Shown here one piece after another: positions 26,401-36,738 of a stretch of DNA of 64,000 nt. The notes under the pieces were generated by a model, which was not told where the DNA came from, made no database searches, and worked only from the letters and a program-made list of their open reading frames with translations. Where the stretch lies: assembly GCF_949628215.1 (NCBI RefSeq), contig NC_134276.1, positions 129,456,125 to 129,520,124 on the forward strand. Direction: 5' to 3'. This stretch comes from Phalacrocorax aristotelis (lineage: Eukaryota > Chordata > Aves > Suliformes > Phalacrocoracidae). The translations under genes and the position numbers were made by a program. Every line of letters starts with the position of its first letter. Within the stretch, counting starts at the first letter, position 1.

Positions 26401-27114
26401 CTTCCTCCTTTCCCTGAGCTTTTATTGCTGAGCATGATAAATGGCACAGTCATATGGTATAGAATATCCCTTTGGTCAGCTGAGGTCAACTGTCCCAGCT
26501 GTGCCCACTCCCAGCCTACCAGATTTTAGGGGCCAGGGAAGAGGCAGATAAAGCCTCAAAAGTGTGCAAACACTGTGCAGCAGTAGCCAAGTCACCGGTA
26601 CATTACCAAAGCTGTTTTCACCACAAATGCAAAGCACAGCACCATACGGGCTGCTATCCCAGCCAGACCCAGCACAGGCGCTCTGGGCCACAAGTCACTT
26701 CCTCACCCAGAAGCAGTTACTGCAACTGGTTGTATTTGTTTCACAGGAAAAGTGTCTAGCTGTAAAACAGCTAGGAAGAAAATCAAGTCAGCAGTACCAA
26801 AGCAGATGTAACTTGTTAGAAAGGAGAAGAAAGCACCATTACTTACGCAGGTATGGAGACAGAGCTGGGCAGTGACCCTGAAACGATTTCGCTGTAGGAA
26901 CATGTGCAATTGATTCAGTCTTCTCTTCCTTTTGAATGTCCTCCAGGCTAGTTAGCTTTCTGAAATCCTCCACCATGCTCTTCGCTTTAGAAATTTGCTG
27001 TCTGGAGTCCACAAAGTAACTGAATGTGGCCCATAGCACCATCAAACACAAAGCGGCAAGCACCAACACTTTGAACTTATAGAAGAGATGAACAATGTGC
27101 AAGCTCAAGGCCAT
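8307..27114 (-). CDS. B4GALT4: Beta-1,4-galactosyltransferase 4, complete coding sequence in six exons
   Basis: Exons in gene order are 27114-26847, 21518-21286, 17803-17616, 11632-11510, 8998-8894 and 8448-8307. They join in frame to 352 residues, against 344 in human. The product is a type II Golgi membrane protein: a short cytoplasmic N-terminus, a hydrophobic anchor at about residues 15-35 ([17 protein letters not shown]), a stem to about 90, then the family 7 catalytic domain. Active-site motifs are intact: PHRNR at 134-138, [10 protein letters not shown] at 173-182, DVD at 199-201, WGWGGEDDD at 259-267, and Met291/His294 of the metal site. Stretches such as [42 protein letters not shown] and [18 protein letters not shown] identify B4GALT4 rather than B4GALT1-3. 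The enzyme adds galactose in beta-1,4 linkage to GlcNAc. Mammalian B4GALT4 acts on glycolipid precursors and on 6-sulfated GlcNAc of keratan sulfate. The start codon has a perfect GCCATGG context. Confidence 0.96.
8894..8998 (-). CDS. B4GALT4: B4GALT4 coding exon 5 (metal-site histidine)
   Basis: The acceptor tttcttccag and donor gtgagt flank 105 bases. It encodes [19 protein letters not shown] followed by HGNEENGER, with the metal-site Met and His in their usual places. Confidence 0.94.
8999..11509 (-). other. B4GALT4: B4GALT4 intron between coding exons 5 and 4
   Basis: About 2.5 kb with no transposon recognised except an A/C-rich low-complexity patch near 11.2 kb. A 168-codon open frame at 9907-10413 has no recognisable protein features. 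Confidence 0.7.
11190..11275. repeat. A/C-rich low-complexity tract
   Basis: The top strand is almost pure A and C, with repeated ccacc and acaaaa units and almost no G or T over about 85 bases. Confidence 0.8.
11510..11632 (-). CDS. B4GALT4: B4GALT4 coding exon 4 (WGWGGEDDD motif)
   Basis: The acceptor acttctag and donor gtaatt flank 123 bases. It encodes [29 protein letters not shown] and the start of LRIR. All signature residues of the acceptor and catalytic site are present. Confidence 0.95.
12555..15240 (-). mobile_element. Old CR1 LINE, minus orientation, within B4GALT4 intron
   Basis: Read on the minus strand, the sequence runs from endonuclease-type CR1 sequence (about 15.2-14.4 kb) through reverse transcriptase to the 3' UTR. 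It ends near 12,555, where the + strand shows the reversed CR1 3' end (catagcatcacaggaggattg, then ggttggaagtggcc). Reading frames are heavily broken, so this is an old copy. The boundary near 15,240 is approximate. Confidence 0.75.
15603..15850 (-). mobile_element. CR1 LINE 3'-end fragment, minus orientation
   Basis: The + strand begins atcacagaatggtaagggttg and continues with reversed CR1 3' sequence up to the part encoding the N-D-R-T-R-G-N-G tail of ORF2. This is a typical 5'-truncated copy of about 250 bases. Confidence 0.85.
15851..17615 (-). other. B4GALT4 intron sequence, no feature seen
   Basis: Unique-looking intronic DNA with short A-rich runs near 16.5 kb. I see no gene or transposon. 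Confidence 0.6.
17616..17803 (-). CDS. B4GALT4: B4GALT4 coding exon 3 (DVD motif)
   Basis: The acceptor cttccacag and donor gtagga flank 188 bases encoding residues 168-229. It carries [11 protein letters not shown], the intact Mn2+ motif [11 protein letters not shown] and the N-glycosylation site RNSTGY. Confidence 0.95.
17804..21285 (-). other. B4GALT4: B4GALT4 intron between coding exons 3 and 2
   Basis: A 3.5 kb intron with no recognised element. Open frames up to 148 codons here lack any family signature. Confidence 0.65.
21286..21518 (-). CDS. B4GALT4: B4GALT4 coding exon 2
   Basis: The acceptor cttctcctacag and donor gtgagg are visible on the minus strand. It encodes residues 90-167, including [17 protein letters not shown], the intact nucleotide-sugar motif PHRNR and [18 protein letters not shown]. 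It matches exon a of the convergent paralogue with one codon fewer. Confidence 0.95.
22528..26295 (-). mobile_element. CR1 LINE with ORF1 and ORF2 regions, minus orientation, internally deleted
   Basis: The 3' end is at about 22,528 (+ strand: tcatagaattgtttaggttgg). Going upstream on the minus strand come the 3' UTR and tail of ORF2, reverse transcriptase (23.1-24.3 kb), apurinic-type endonuclease (about 24.5-25.4 kb, with WWDDSHNWS), then ORF1-type sequence (25.4-26.2 kb) with CxxC pairs, [18 protein letters not shown] and [16 protein letters not shown]. Most of the ORF1 C-terminal esterase-like part seems missing between about 25,390 and 25,410. Frames are broken repeatedly, so the copy is dead. 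It is unusually long for a CR1, which is normally strongly 5' truncated. It lies in the B4GALT4 intron in the same direction as the gene. Confidence 0.82.
26296..26700 (+). mobile_element. Partial ERVL-like LTR (3' part), + orientation
   Basis: Sequence such as gaagccaaacaccataaccg, gctgagcatgataaatggca and atatggtatagaatatccct matches the second half of the LTRs at 42.7 and 53.9 kb. It ends near tatcccagcc at about 26,670-26,700. The 5' half is missing and the CR1 abuts it. Confidence 0.7.
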
Positions 27115-27326
27115 GGCTCTCCCTGATCCACAAACTGCTTTCTCTGCTCTGACACTGAGGCAGGCCACTGCACACCCAGTGGGGATGAAACCAAAGGTCA
27201 CAAGAGGAACGTCACAGCACGGAAGGAAAGATGGAGGTAGGGAGGTCTGCCACACTTCCTGCAGTGTTGCAACTCATGAAGCCATGGTGCTGTTTGCTCT
27301 TCAAATGTCAGAAAATATGATTTAAT
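26847..27326 (-). CDS. B4GALT4: B4GALT4 first coding exon with 5'UTR part
   Basis: On the minus strand the acceptor tcttcctttgtccag precedes 27326 and the donor gtaagt follows 26847. Bases 27326-27115 are 5'UTR and coding starts at 27114 in GCCATGG. It encodes residues 1-89 plus one base: the signal anchor and stem, ending SPYL. Two short upstream ORFs lie in the UTR part (27285-27274 and 27277 downward). Confidence 0.88.
27274..27285 (-). promoter_or_regulatory. B4GALT4: Upstream ORF in B4GALT4 5'UTR (M-A-S-stop)
   Basis: ATG at 27285-27283 sits in a strong accATGg context and is followed by Ala, Ser and TGA. A second uORF of 21 codons starts at 27277-27275. Both lie in the exon that carries the main start at 27114, so they could lower translation of B4GALT4. 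Confidence 0.5.
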
Positions 27327-29017
27327 CTGGACAAAGGAAGAAAAGCAGGAGTTAATTTCTACTGTCCTCCACTGCTGTACCTTCACAGATTTCATAAAAG
27401 AACTTATGACAAAACATGAAAGAAACAGCAAAGTATGAACTACTGGTCAGAAACTAAGACACTGAGCTTTGATCCTAGCTTGGCTGCAAACCAGCTGCAT
27501 GATTTTAGGCAAATCAATTTCCTACTTTATTCTCCACTCCCAATTTCCACCCCCAACCCCGACTGAGATCAGAAGGTGCAACCACTACCCCATGTTATAC
27601 CTGTGTACAGTGCTTGGCAATACACAGGCTTTACTACTTCTATTCTGACCAAAATTAACAACAGCTGCAAGACAAGGGATAGTGCTGGCTATAAGTAAAG
27701 CCAGCTCCCCCAGCCAAAATTAAAACCATATGAATCGCTGCAGAATTAAACTGTTTTCTTCTGAAACATAGTATTATTGATGCTACGCTGCTCTGCACAA
27801 CACAGTGTGAACTCCCCAATAATTGACTGGCATCAGAAAACATTCCACCATATCTGCTGCCTGCCAGTACCAGCTTGTGGGTCTTTGCCCAGTACTCCCC
27901 TCTCACATGCTGCTGCAGGAGGCAAATCTTCCTGTTTTTCAAGGGAAATGTTCAGTTTTTCAGTGTTAGGTCTGTGAGGATCCAATCCTTTGTTTTGTTT
28001 CCTGCCCTCTTTCAAGAGCACCATTTTCATACGGCCTTTCACTGACATCATACTATAAAGTCACCATGCTAATACTTTTGTCTGTTATTATCATCTCATA
28101 GTAGAGAAAGAAAGGGCACTACTCTCACTGCTGACAGCTACCCTAGCAAGCCACCTTTCTGCAAACGCTCAGTACTCATTTCATGACAAGAAACATTCAG
28201 CCTCAACATCGTGCTCCGTACCACCACCGCTCTGGCAGGCACAATACAGTCTCATATTAAAAATACACCGAGAAATTAGTAATGCCTCAGATCCACCACA
28301 CATGCCCCAGAGGAAGCCCACCCCAGGAATTTTGCGGTATGCTTTCTGACAACCTGCTCCAAACGCCAAATGATGCTAACTCTGAGCAGTGTGCATATGA
28401 GGCTATCTGCACCAGCTCATCTGGCAGCCTAATTCTCTTTCTGGTACCTGTCACACAACCTTTGTTACTTACAGCACAGGGCAGGACACATGCTAGCTGA
28501 GTACTGGATAGGGTACCACTACCACTGTGAAACCAATTCTGAAGTTTCTGATCTTTCTGGAGTGCTCAGCAACTTAACCTGTGTATTACAAACAGATGGG
28601 AACGCAAACAGATGGAGATATTAATGGTGATTGATAAAGTCACATAAATATCCCAAAGCCTGGAGATCAATGGAAGAACAGCAAGGATTTCTCCCCCTTA
28701 TTTCCCCCCATCCCCCGAAGGGCCACTTTAAACACACAAATTTTCTTTTGACCTGCTGACCTTCCTACTGGTTCTGGGTTTTGTGAACAACTGTCCTAAC
28801 ACAGCCTTGGTGGTATTCAGAACAAAATTAATTGATCTAGAGAGATGAGGGAGATAGCAGCAACAGAGAAGGGATCTCCAGCTTCTACATCCCTCAAGGG
28901 GGATATCTGACAGATCTGTTCTGTGAAAGCTACATCATCATTTAAAAAGTGCGGTGGTCTTGTGTATTTTAAAACAAGAGGTTGAAATGGACCCCTCACT
29001 CCACTGTTTTCTATACT

Positions 29018-29510
29018 AATCATAGAATGGTTTAGCTTGGAAGGGACCTTGAGAGTCTTTTCATCCACCAGTACCCCCAAATCCTTCTCTCTCAATCCCT
29101 TCATCCCCCAACTTGTATTGATACCAGGGGTTGCCCTGGCCCAAGTGCAGGACCTTGCACTTGGCCTTGTTGAATCTCATGAGGTTCTCACAGGCCCACC
29201 TCTCCAGCTTGTCCAGGTCTCCGTAGATGATATCCCATCCTTCTGGTGTATCAACTGCACCGCTCAGCTTGGTGTCATCTGAAGACTTGCTGAGGGTGCA
29301 CTCGATCCCACTACGTCATTGATGAAGATATTAAACAGTACTGGTCCCATTACAGACCTTTGAGGGACATCACTCGTCACCAGCCTCCATCTAGACATCG
29401 AGCCATTGACTACTACTCTCTGGATGCGACCATTCAGCTGATTTCTTACCCACTGAACAAGTCCACCCATCAAATCTGTATCTCCCCAGTTTAGAGAGAA
29501 AGACTACTAA
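29018..29510 (-). mobile_element. CR1 LINE fragment, minus orientation, internally deleted
   Basis: The + strand starts catagaatggtttagcttgg (reversed CR1 3' end), then jumps directly to reversed reverse-transcriptase sequence. On the minus strand this reads [21 protein letters not shown]. The usual 3' UTR is mostly deleted. Confidence 0.82.
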
Positions 29511-32502
29511 GACCAACTACAAACAGTCATTATCTCTAGGGTCCTGAAAGATTAGAATCTCCATAAGCTCCAAATACTAGTTTGTTTCAACAGCTTTTTT
29601 TTTTTAAAAGAAGTACTCCTGCAGTTGCTGCCAGGAACCAATACTATTTATTCTGACAGCCATTATTCTGCTTTTCCTCATAACAGCTGTAGGCTATAGC
29701 TGAATTACTGAAACAATATATAAAAAACACTACTGGGAATGTAGGCAGGTGGGTACAAGGGGACTAAAATGTGAAAACAACAGGAAATGAGGGAAGAGGA
29801 AAATCTCAATTAAAGAGAGAGGAAAAAAAGCACAGGGGTAGGGGGATTCACTTTCCAGCAAACAGGACATGATGGATTGCCCAGGAAAACAGACAAAAGT
29901 AATCACTGTTTTACAGTTAAGAAAAATTAATCAAAAAGTTTCAAGTGGGGTCAAGCAGAAAATGGATTAAACCCCACTAAAAATCTCCCCATGTTTCTGG
30001 AGTCCCAATTCAATCCATCTCTGCAACAGGTGTGGAGGAAAAGCCCCTTAACTAAACAGGAAAATAAAAGTAAGTAGAAGGAAATTAAATGGGAAAACTA
30101 CATGAATGGAAGACAAAAATGCTGAGATTTTCAATCAATATATTTTGTTTCAGCAATTAATCTTACTTCTTATGTTCTGCTAAGCCTTGCTGGCAGACAT
30201 GCCATAATAATATAAATTAGCAGCCATGATGCCCTAAGATGTAACAGCATAAATACACCGATACACTTTGAGTATAGTTCCAGTTTTTAGCTCAGCTAAT
30301 GAGCAATAAACAGGATGTTTGATTTTTTACTATTGCCAGCTGAAACATCAGTGTGTGCCTTTCAGTCCAGCATTACTTCCCAGCTAGTTGTCATCATAAG
30401 CTGTCATACCAGGGAAGGACAGAAGAGATTCTGAACCACAATTTTGTTCAAATTTCAGCTCGGTTACTTAGGACTCCAATGCACAACTGCAGCAACTGAG
30501 GAAATAATGGTCCAAAATGCTTTACCCTATTATTCCACTATGTATCATCACTGAAACAACAGTGATTCAAATAAATGAGAAAATGTCCACCACCCCCACC
30601 AGTTTATACTCTGCAATATAGCATACAGGAAATCAGGATAAACTATATGAACAATCTGAGAACAGTAAACATCATAGGCCCCATGGGCAATATTAGCCTG
30701 CAATTATTAAATCAAAGACCTTGTAATTTGCTCATCTAAACTCTACTCGCAAGTTTCTATGGAATAATCTAAATTGCTGCCTTTCATAACCTCAGTTACT
30801 GTGCAGTGTTAGGCAGATGAAGCACTTCCCCCAGGGAGAATAACCTCTCCAAAATAAACCAAGGGCATCGCTGTACGAAGTGTGTGCATTGGGAAGAAAT
30901 TCCCATCTCACCACCCAACCTAAATGTGCTCCAGGTTAACCTGGGCTGAAACGGACAACCTAAAGTTAAGATACTGAATTTAACATGCAGGGAATGACTA
31001 TCAACAGGTGTTCTCTAAATATCAATTTATTAAATTCATAGCCTCTCACTTTATCAGATGTGGACTGCATTCTTAAAGAAGTTAAGACAGTTGCTTACCT
31101 CTGATGCACAGACTAATGCAAATGGTCTGTCCACCCAAGAAATTTTTTTTTTTCCCACAAATAAAAAATTTTAAAATTAACTATCTATGGAAAAAGGCAT
31201 AATGAAACATAAGGAAGCAATCAGCAGTATTAGTCAGAAGAACAAGCTTCTGAAATACTTTTTTTTAAATATCAAGAGGATCACACGGGTGTAAGCAACG
31301 AACAAACTCTGAACTTACTGCACCAACCTTATTTCTACCCTCCTCCTCTCCTATTCAGTTAGGTGAATTCTCACACATCAATTTCCTTTGTCAGGTTTGC
31401 GAGACTCCTTTATAAGTAGATGTTACTAAAAGTTCACAGTACTCGCCTCTGACAAATATTCAGACTGTATACTGTCAGTGTGAATTATTTTACAAAACTA
31501 AAACTACATCTTCACTGAGTTCTATGGCAGCAATCGAATGCTGCTCTTGCTTAAAATACACTTGAGGCTTTCAAAAGAGTAGCATAAATATGCATGCATG
31601 ATCACAACAATTAGTCACTTTCAACTCATCACAACGCACATGCAGAAGGGCATAATTTATGTTTCATAAGCTTGCAGCTTGGTATTTTGATGTTTTCTAT
31701 GGAGAATATAGTATGTATTTCAAAATGTGGAAAGCATGGAGATATTTCGAGTATTTTAAATTGGAAAACATATACAAATCAATTTACCCATCAATTTACT
31801 TCATGTTATTAATTCATAAGTTAAAAGGTATTAGTTTTTTTCCCAAGACACAAGAATGGCATGTACACAGAACGGCATGTCTGATCCTACTAACAAATTA
31901 TAAAGAACTGTACCCTTATGAATTAAGGCAACTGAGAAACACAGTGGAGAGCTGGCACTTTTATGACTCCCACCAAAGATGGAGAACTGGTGAACTTAAG
32001 AGGACAATAACTGGAAATAAAAGGACAAGCAAGAGGTTAAGTCTCAATAAAAAATTGCCTGTCAGAGAAATGAAAGGAAAACTTGATTATTGCCCCTCTT
32101 GAGGGTGTGGCTTTGCTATTTCACACCAACGACTCTTCATTTGAAAAACTGATCTTTCACTACTAAGCTTAAAATACCTGGGTTGCTACTTTGGGCAGCT
32201 AACCCAGAACCAAGAACATCAAAGTTTGGGCCTTGTTAAAAGAAAAAAGAAAAAAGTTAGTCCCAGGGCCTGCTGTTAAAAAGCCACACTTGGAGAAGTA
32301 GTATAAAAGCATTATTAATGGAATAGCCTTAACAAAATACTGACTAGAATAGTCATGCAGAATCTACTCCAACCTTAATAAATCCCAATAGTTGTTCTGC
32401 AATTCACATGAAATAATGGAGCAGATGCATTGCACTTCCTAACTTCCAATTAGATAAAGTTAAACCATTACCAGTTAAGTACAGATTGAGGATACATAAA
32501 TC

Positions 32503-34215
32503 ACAATCACAGGATGGTTGAGGTTGGAAGGGACCTCTAGAGGTTGTCTGGTCCAAACCCCCTGCTCAAGCAGGGCCACCTAGATGCAGTTGCCCAGGAT
32601 TGTGTCCAGAGAGCTTCTGAATATTTCCAAAGATGGGGACTCCACAGCCTCCCTGGTCAACCCGTGTCAGGTCTCAGTGGTCCTCACAGTAAAATAAGTG
32701 TTTCCTGATGTTCAGTTGGATCCTCCTCTGCTTCAGTTGTGCCTATTGCTTTTGGTCCTCTTACTAGGCACCAGTGAAGAGCCTGGCTGCATCTTCTTTG
32801 CACCCTCCCTTCAGGTATTTATACACATTGGGAAGTTGCAACCTGAGCCTTCTCCAGGCTGAAGAGTTTCAGCTCTGTCAGCCTTTCCTCATAGGAAAGA
32901 TTCTCCAGTCCCTTCATCATCTTCATGGCCCTTTGCTGGGCTTTCTTCAGTATGTCCATGTCTTTCTTGTATTAGGGAGACCAGAAGTGGACATAGGACT
33001 CCAGGTGTGGCCTCACCAGTGCTGAGTAGAAGGAAATGATCACCTCCCTCAACCTGCTGGCAATACTTTGCCTAATGTAGCCCGGGATACCACATGTCAC
33101 CATTGCCACAAGGGCAAAATGCTGGCTCACATTCAGCTTGGTGCCACCAACCCTAAGTCGTTTCCTGCCAAGCTGCTTTCCAGCTGGGTGGTCCCCAGCA
33201 TGTAATGGCGCATGGAGTTGTTCCTCCCTCTAGATGGCAACAGGACCCTCTGGCATATCTGCCACTCTTCACAATTTGGCATAGCCTGCAAACTTGCCAA
33301 GGGCACAGCCTGCCCCATCACCTAGATCATTAATGAAGATGTTAAACAGGACCAGGCCCGGTATTGATCCCTGGGGTACACCACTAGTTACTGACCTCCC
33401 ACTAGACTTCATGCTGCTGATAACTACCCTCTGGGCCCAGCTGTTCAGACAGTTTTCAGTCTACTTCACTGTCTGCTTATCCAGCCCATATGCCAACAGC
33501 TTCTCTATGCGGATCTTACAGCAGACAGTATCAAAGGCTGTCCTGAAGTCCAGGCAGACAATATCCACTGCTCTCCCCTCATCTACCAGGCCAGTCATTT
33601 CCTAGAAGGTTATCAAGTTGGTCAAGCATGACTTCCCCTTGGTGAATCCATGCTGACTACTCCTGATGATTTTCTTGTCCTTCATATGCCTGGAAATGGT
33701 TACCTTGGAAGATGATGGAGCAGCTATCGAGGCTGACAAGCCTGTAGTTCCCTGGATCATACTTCTTGCCCTTCCTGAAGACAGTAGTGACATTTGCTTT
33801 CCTCCAGTATTTGAGTGCTTCTCCCATTTGCCATGATTGGTTAAAGGTTATCGACAGTGGCCTCACAATGACATCAGCCAGCTCCCTCAGCACTCACAGG
33901 TGCATCCTATCATGGCCCACAGACCTATGTATGTCCAGTTTGCTTAAGTATTCACCAACCTCTTAAGCAATCCTCTTCAACCAAGGGTACATCTTCCTTG
34001 CTCCAGTCTTTTCTCCTGGTCTCTGAGACCTGGGATTACCGAATCCTAGTCCTGCTAGTAGAGACTGAGGCAAAGAAGGCATTCAGTAGCTCAGTCTTTT
34101 CCATGACCTGCATAACCAAGTGCCCCATCCCATTGGGCAAGAGGCCTACATTTTCCCGTGTCTTCCTTTTGTTACATATGTACTTATAGAAGCCCTTCTT
34201 GTCATCTTTGATATC
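32503..34215 (-). mobile_element. CR1 LINE fragment of about 1.7 kb, minus orientation
   Basis: The + strand begins tcacaggatggttgaggttgg and proceeds through reversed CR1 3' UTR, ORF2 tail and reverse transcriptase to near 34,215, where the sequence for the tyrosine-rich ORF2 segment upstream of the RT ends. Short frames such as GLSASIAAPSS and RSSQHGFTKGKSCLTNLI show RT blocks broken by frameshifts. Confidence 0.82.
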
Positions 34216-36707
34216 CCTAAATCATGGCTGATATATTGGTTGGGGGGTGAAAAAAAGACCACCCACTCAGACATTAAAACATGTGCAAGCAATAACTCAA
34301 TAAAAATTCAATACTAAACAAATCTTGCTATAAACAACCCCCAGATGCTGGAAATGTTGTTCTTCCTTCTTCTGTATTTTGTAACTCAGGGTGACTATCC
34401 CTCAAATATGGGTGGAAAAATCTGTCGTGCAACTAACTCTTATCATAGCTCTCAAACATGTCTCTAGCTAGATCTGACTTTCAAAGGTACCAAGAAACTT
34501 CCATAGGAATAGAAAGTGCAACTCTTCTTGTGAAATAAATTCTCAGTGAAGCATAACGAAACCTAGTTTAGAAGGTTGCAGCTGACTACAAGAGCACAGC
34601 ACTTCAGGCCACAATGTTAAAAACACCATGGTGCCCATTTCAAAAATCAACTTTAAAAACCCAAACAAACAAAACACACCCAGAAAAAAAACCCATAGTT
34701 ATCCAAATATGATATCAGCCAGAATTCCAAAATAATTGAAAAATGAGAAAGGTCTCCATCTATATGTAGACATATTCACATCTAGACAGATACTAAATAT
34801 ACTTCTAAATACATCTATGATGATACCGAGGCACATAAACACTGCATGTTCTGCATTCCCCCAACATCATACCTGTGCTCCACAGCTTGTCTGCCAACTC
34901 AAGTTCTGTAGCTTGCTATGTTTTTTGAAACGTATGTCAAACCCCACTTGCTTGCTCCAAGGTTCCTAGAAGTGTTCAGAATAGGCCGCCTGTAGGAGCT
35001 GATCAGAAGTGCAGTGCAATATGATTCACCCCACAAACAGGGGCTTCAGTTCTGATCCTTGAGCCTGTTGGCATGAACACGAAGCCCTACCTTGCTCTCC
35101 ACCAGGCAGCCCAAAACAGTAAGCAAGGTTCCAGCATGGCCAAGACTTCTTCCTAAGCAAACTAGAAAGATCAGAGCCATCCATCTTCATTCAGGGTTTT
35201 CCCCAGCAGAAATACATATGCATCAGAGTCCGACAGGCTGTGCAAGCACAGAGCAAGTCAGGAGCATATGTGCAAGCTGGTTCCCCATGCAAGGGCTGCA
35301 GGGTCAATCTACCCATATGCAGTGGGCATTTGCCTAGCAGCCTAACTGAAGCCACTAGCATTATCAAGCTCAGAGATACTTAGAAATTCTAGACTAAAGG
35401 CTGTTCTTTTTCATCTAGGCAAAAATCCTAGGTAGATGAAGACAATGTCAGCAGGAAGATGGATTACTGGAGGCCCTGATCTAGGTATTAGTGAAGGAAA
35501 GTTATCTTATAAATAAAATTTGTTATGTAACTGGAGTTCATAAAAACTAATTACTTTCCAAACATTTCTTTTTCCCCCAACACATTTTTAGTTAAAAACA
35601 GTCATTATGATAACTATGCTGAAGCCTAGAGTCACATTATTATGTATCAAAAAAGTTGTATTTAACAGTACAAATAATCAATGAACATACTTTCTGACTA
35701 AATTTTATTTTTCATGTAGTTATATTTAAAATAATTCTCCCTGTATGGAACATCTGTAGAGCAGCTCCAGAAAGACACTTTCATCTGATGCACGGAAAAT
35801 TAGTTTTTAATTCACACTAACTTTCCAACTCCACCTGTTTCACAATGCCCAGTAAAGACAGGTTTGCTATCATGCAGAATTTTCCAGAAGACCCTGCTAC
35901 CTCCTCAAGCTCACGCACAAAATCACAAACAGCAGAACAGGTTCAGCAGCAAAAAGGACACCCTTCAATCTAAGTTTAAAAACTCTCATAAATTCAAGCA
36001 GGAAATGAAGCATGAAAGAGTTCCTTGGGACTACATTTATGAGCTCTGTACTATGTAGACTATTACTTAGTATTTTATCTAGGACAAAGGCAAAAGCAGT
36101 AGTAGGTTTGCTATACTGCTTCATGATCGTCCCAGAGCTTTCTTCATTAAACCCTCCAAGAAAGACTTCTACAGCTGACAAGGTAGAAAGATTACTGTAC
36201 AGCATCAGCTTTTCTATGCAAGACAGATCAAGTCCTCAAGTTTTACAAGATTCTAAACCTGCTCCTTTCACAGGCATTTCCTCCTTTTCAGCAGATTAGT
36301 TTCTTTGTAAGGCATTAAGCTGAAAGTTTTTAACAGCTCTTTTGTACAACACTTACAATCCTACTACCTTTTCCTATTTAAAAAAAAAACCACACAACAA
36401 AATGCCAACTGCACTGAGAAATGAAGTAGTCATGGGCTATTTAAAAAAAAACCCAAACAAAAGAAACCCAAGCCTCAAACACCCTTTGCACTTCTCAGGA
36501 TTTCAAGCCAAATGAAGCATGCACATTAAACCACTCACTACTGCTGCTGCCACATCCCTCCTTCCTGTAGAGCAGTCGCTCCAACAAGTATAGACCGCGC
36601 TACACAAGCGGCAGACACTTTTCATCCAGGAAACCCCACACCATAAAGAGACTTCTGTTACCTCTCAAATGCTGCAGGAAAGAGTCAGCTCAAAACTTGC
36701 AGGACGA

Positions 36708-36738
36708 TTTAAAAAAAAAAAAAAAAAGAAAAAAACCC
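36708..36738. repeat. A-rich tract
   Basis: About 30 bases of nearly pure A on the + strand. No LINE or SINE body is attached that I can see. Confidence 0.7.

Noticed and set aside
31659-32102. 147-codon open frame rich in Tyr, Lys and Phe
   Set aside because: AT-rich intronic sequence with no domain, no strong start context, and no splice or conservation evidence.
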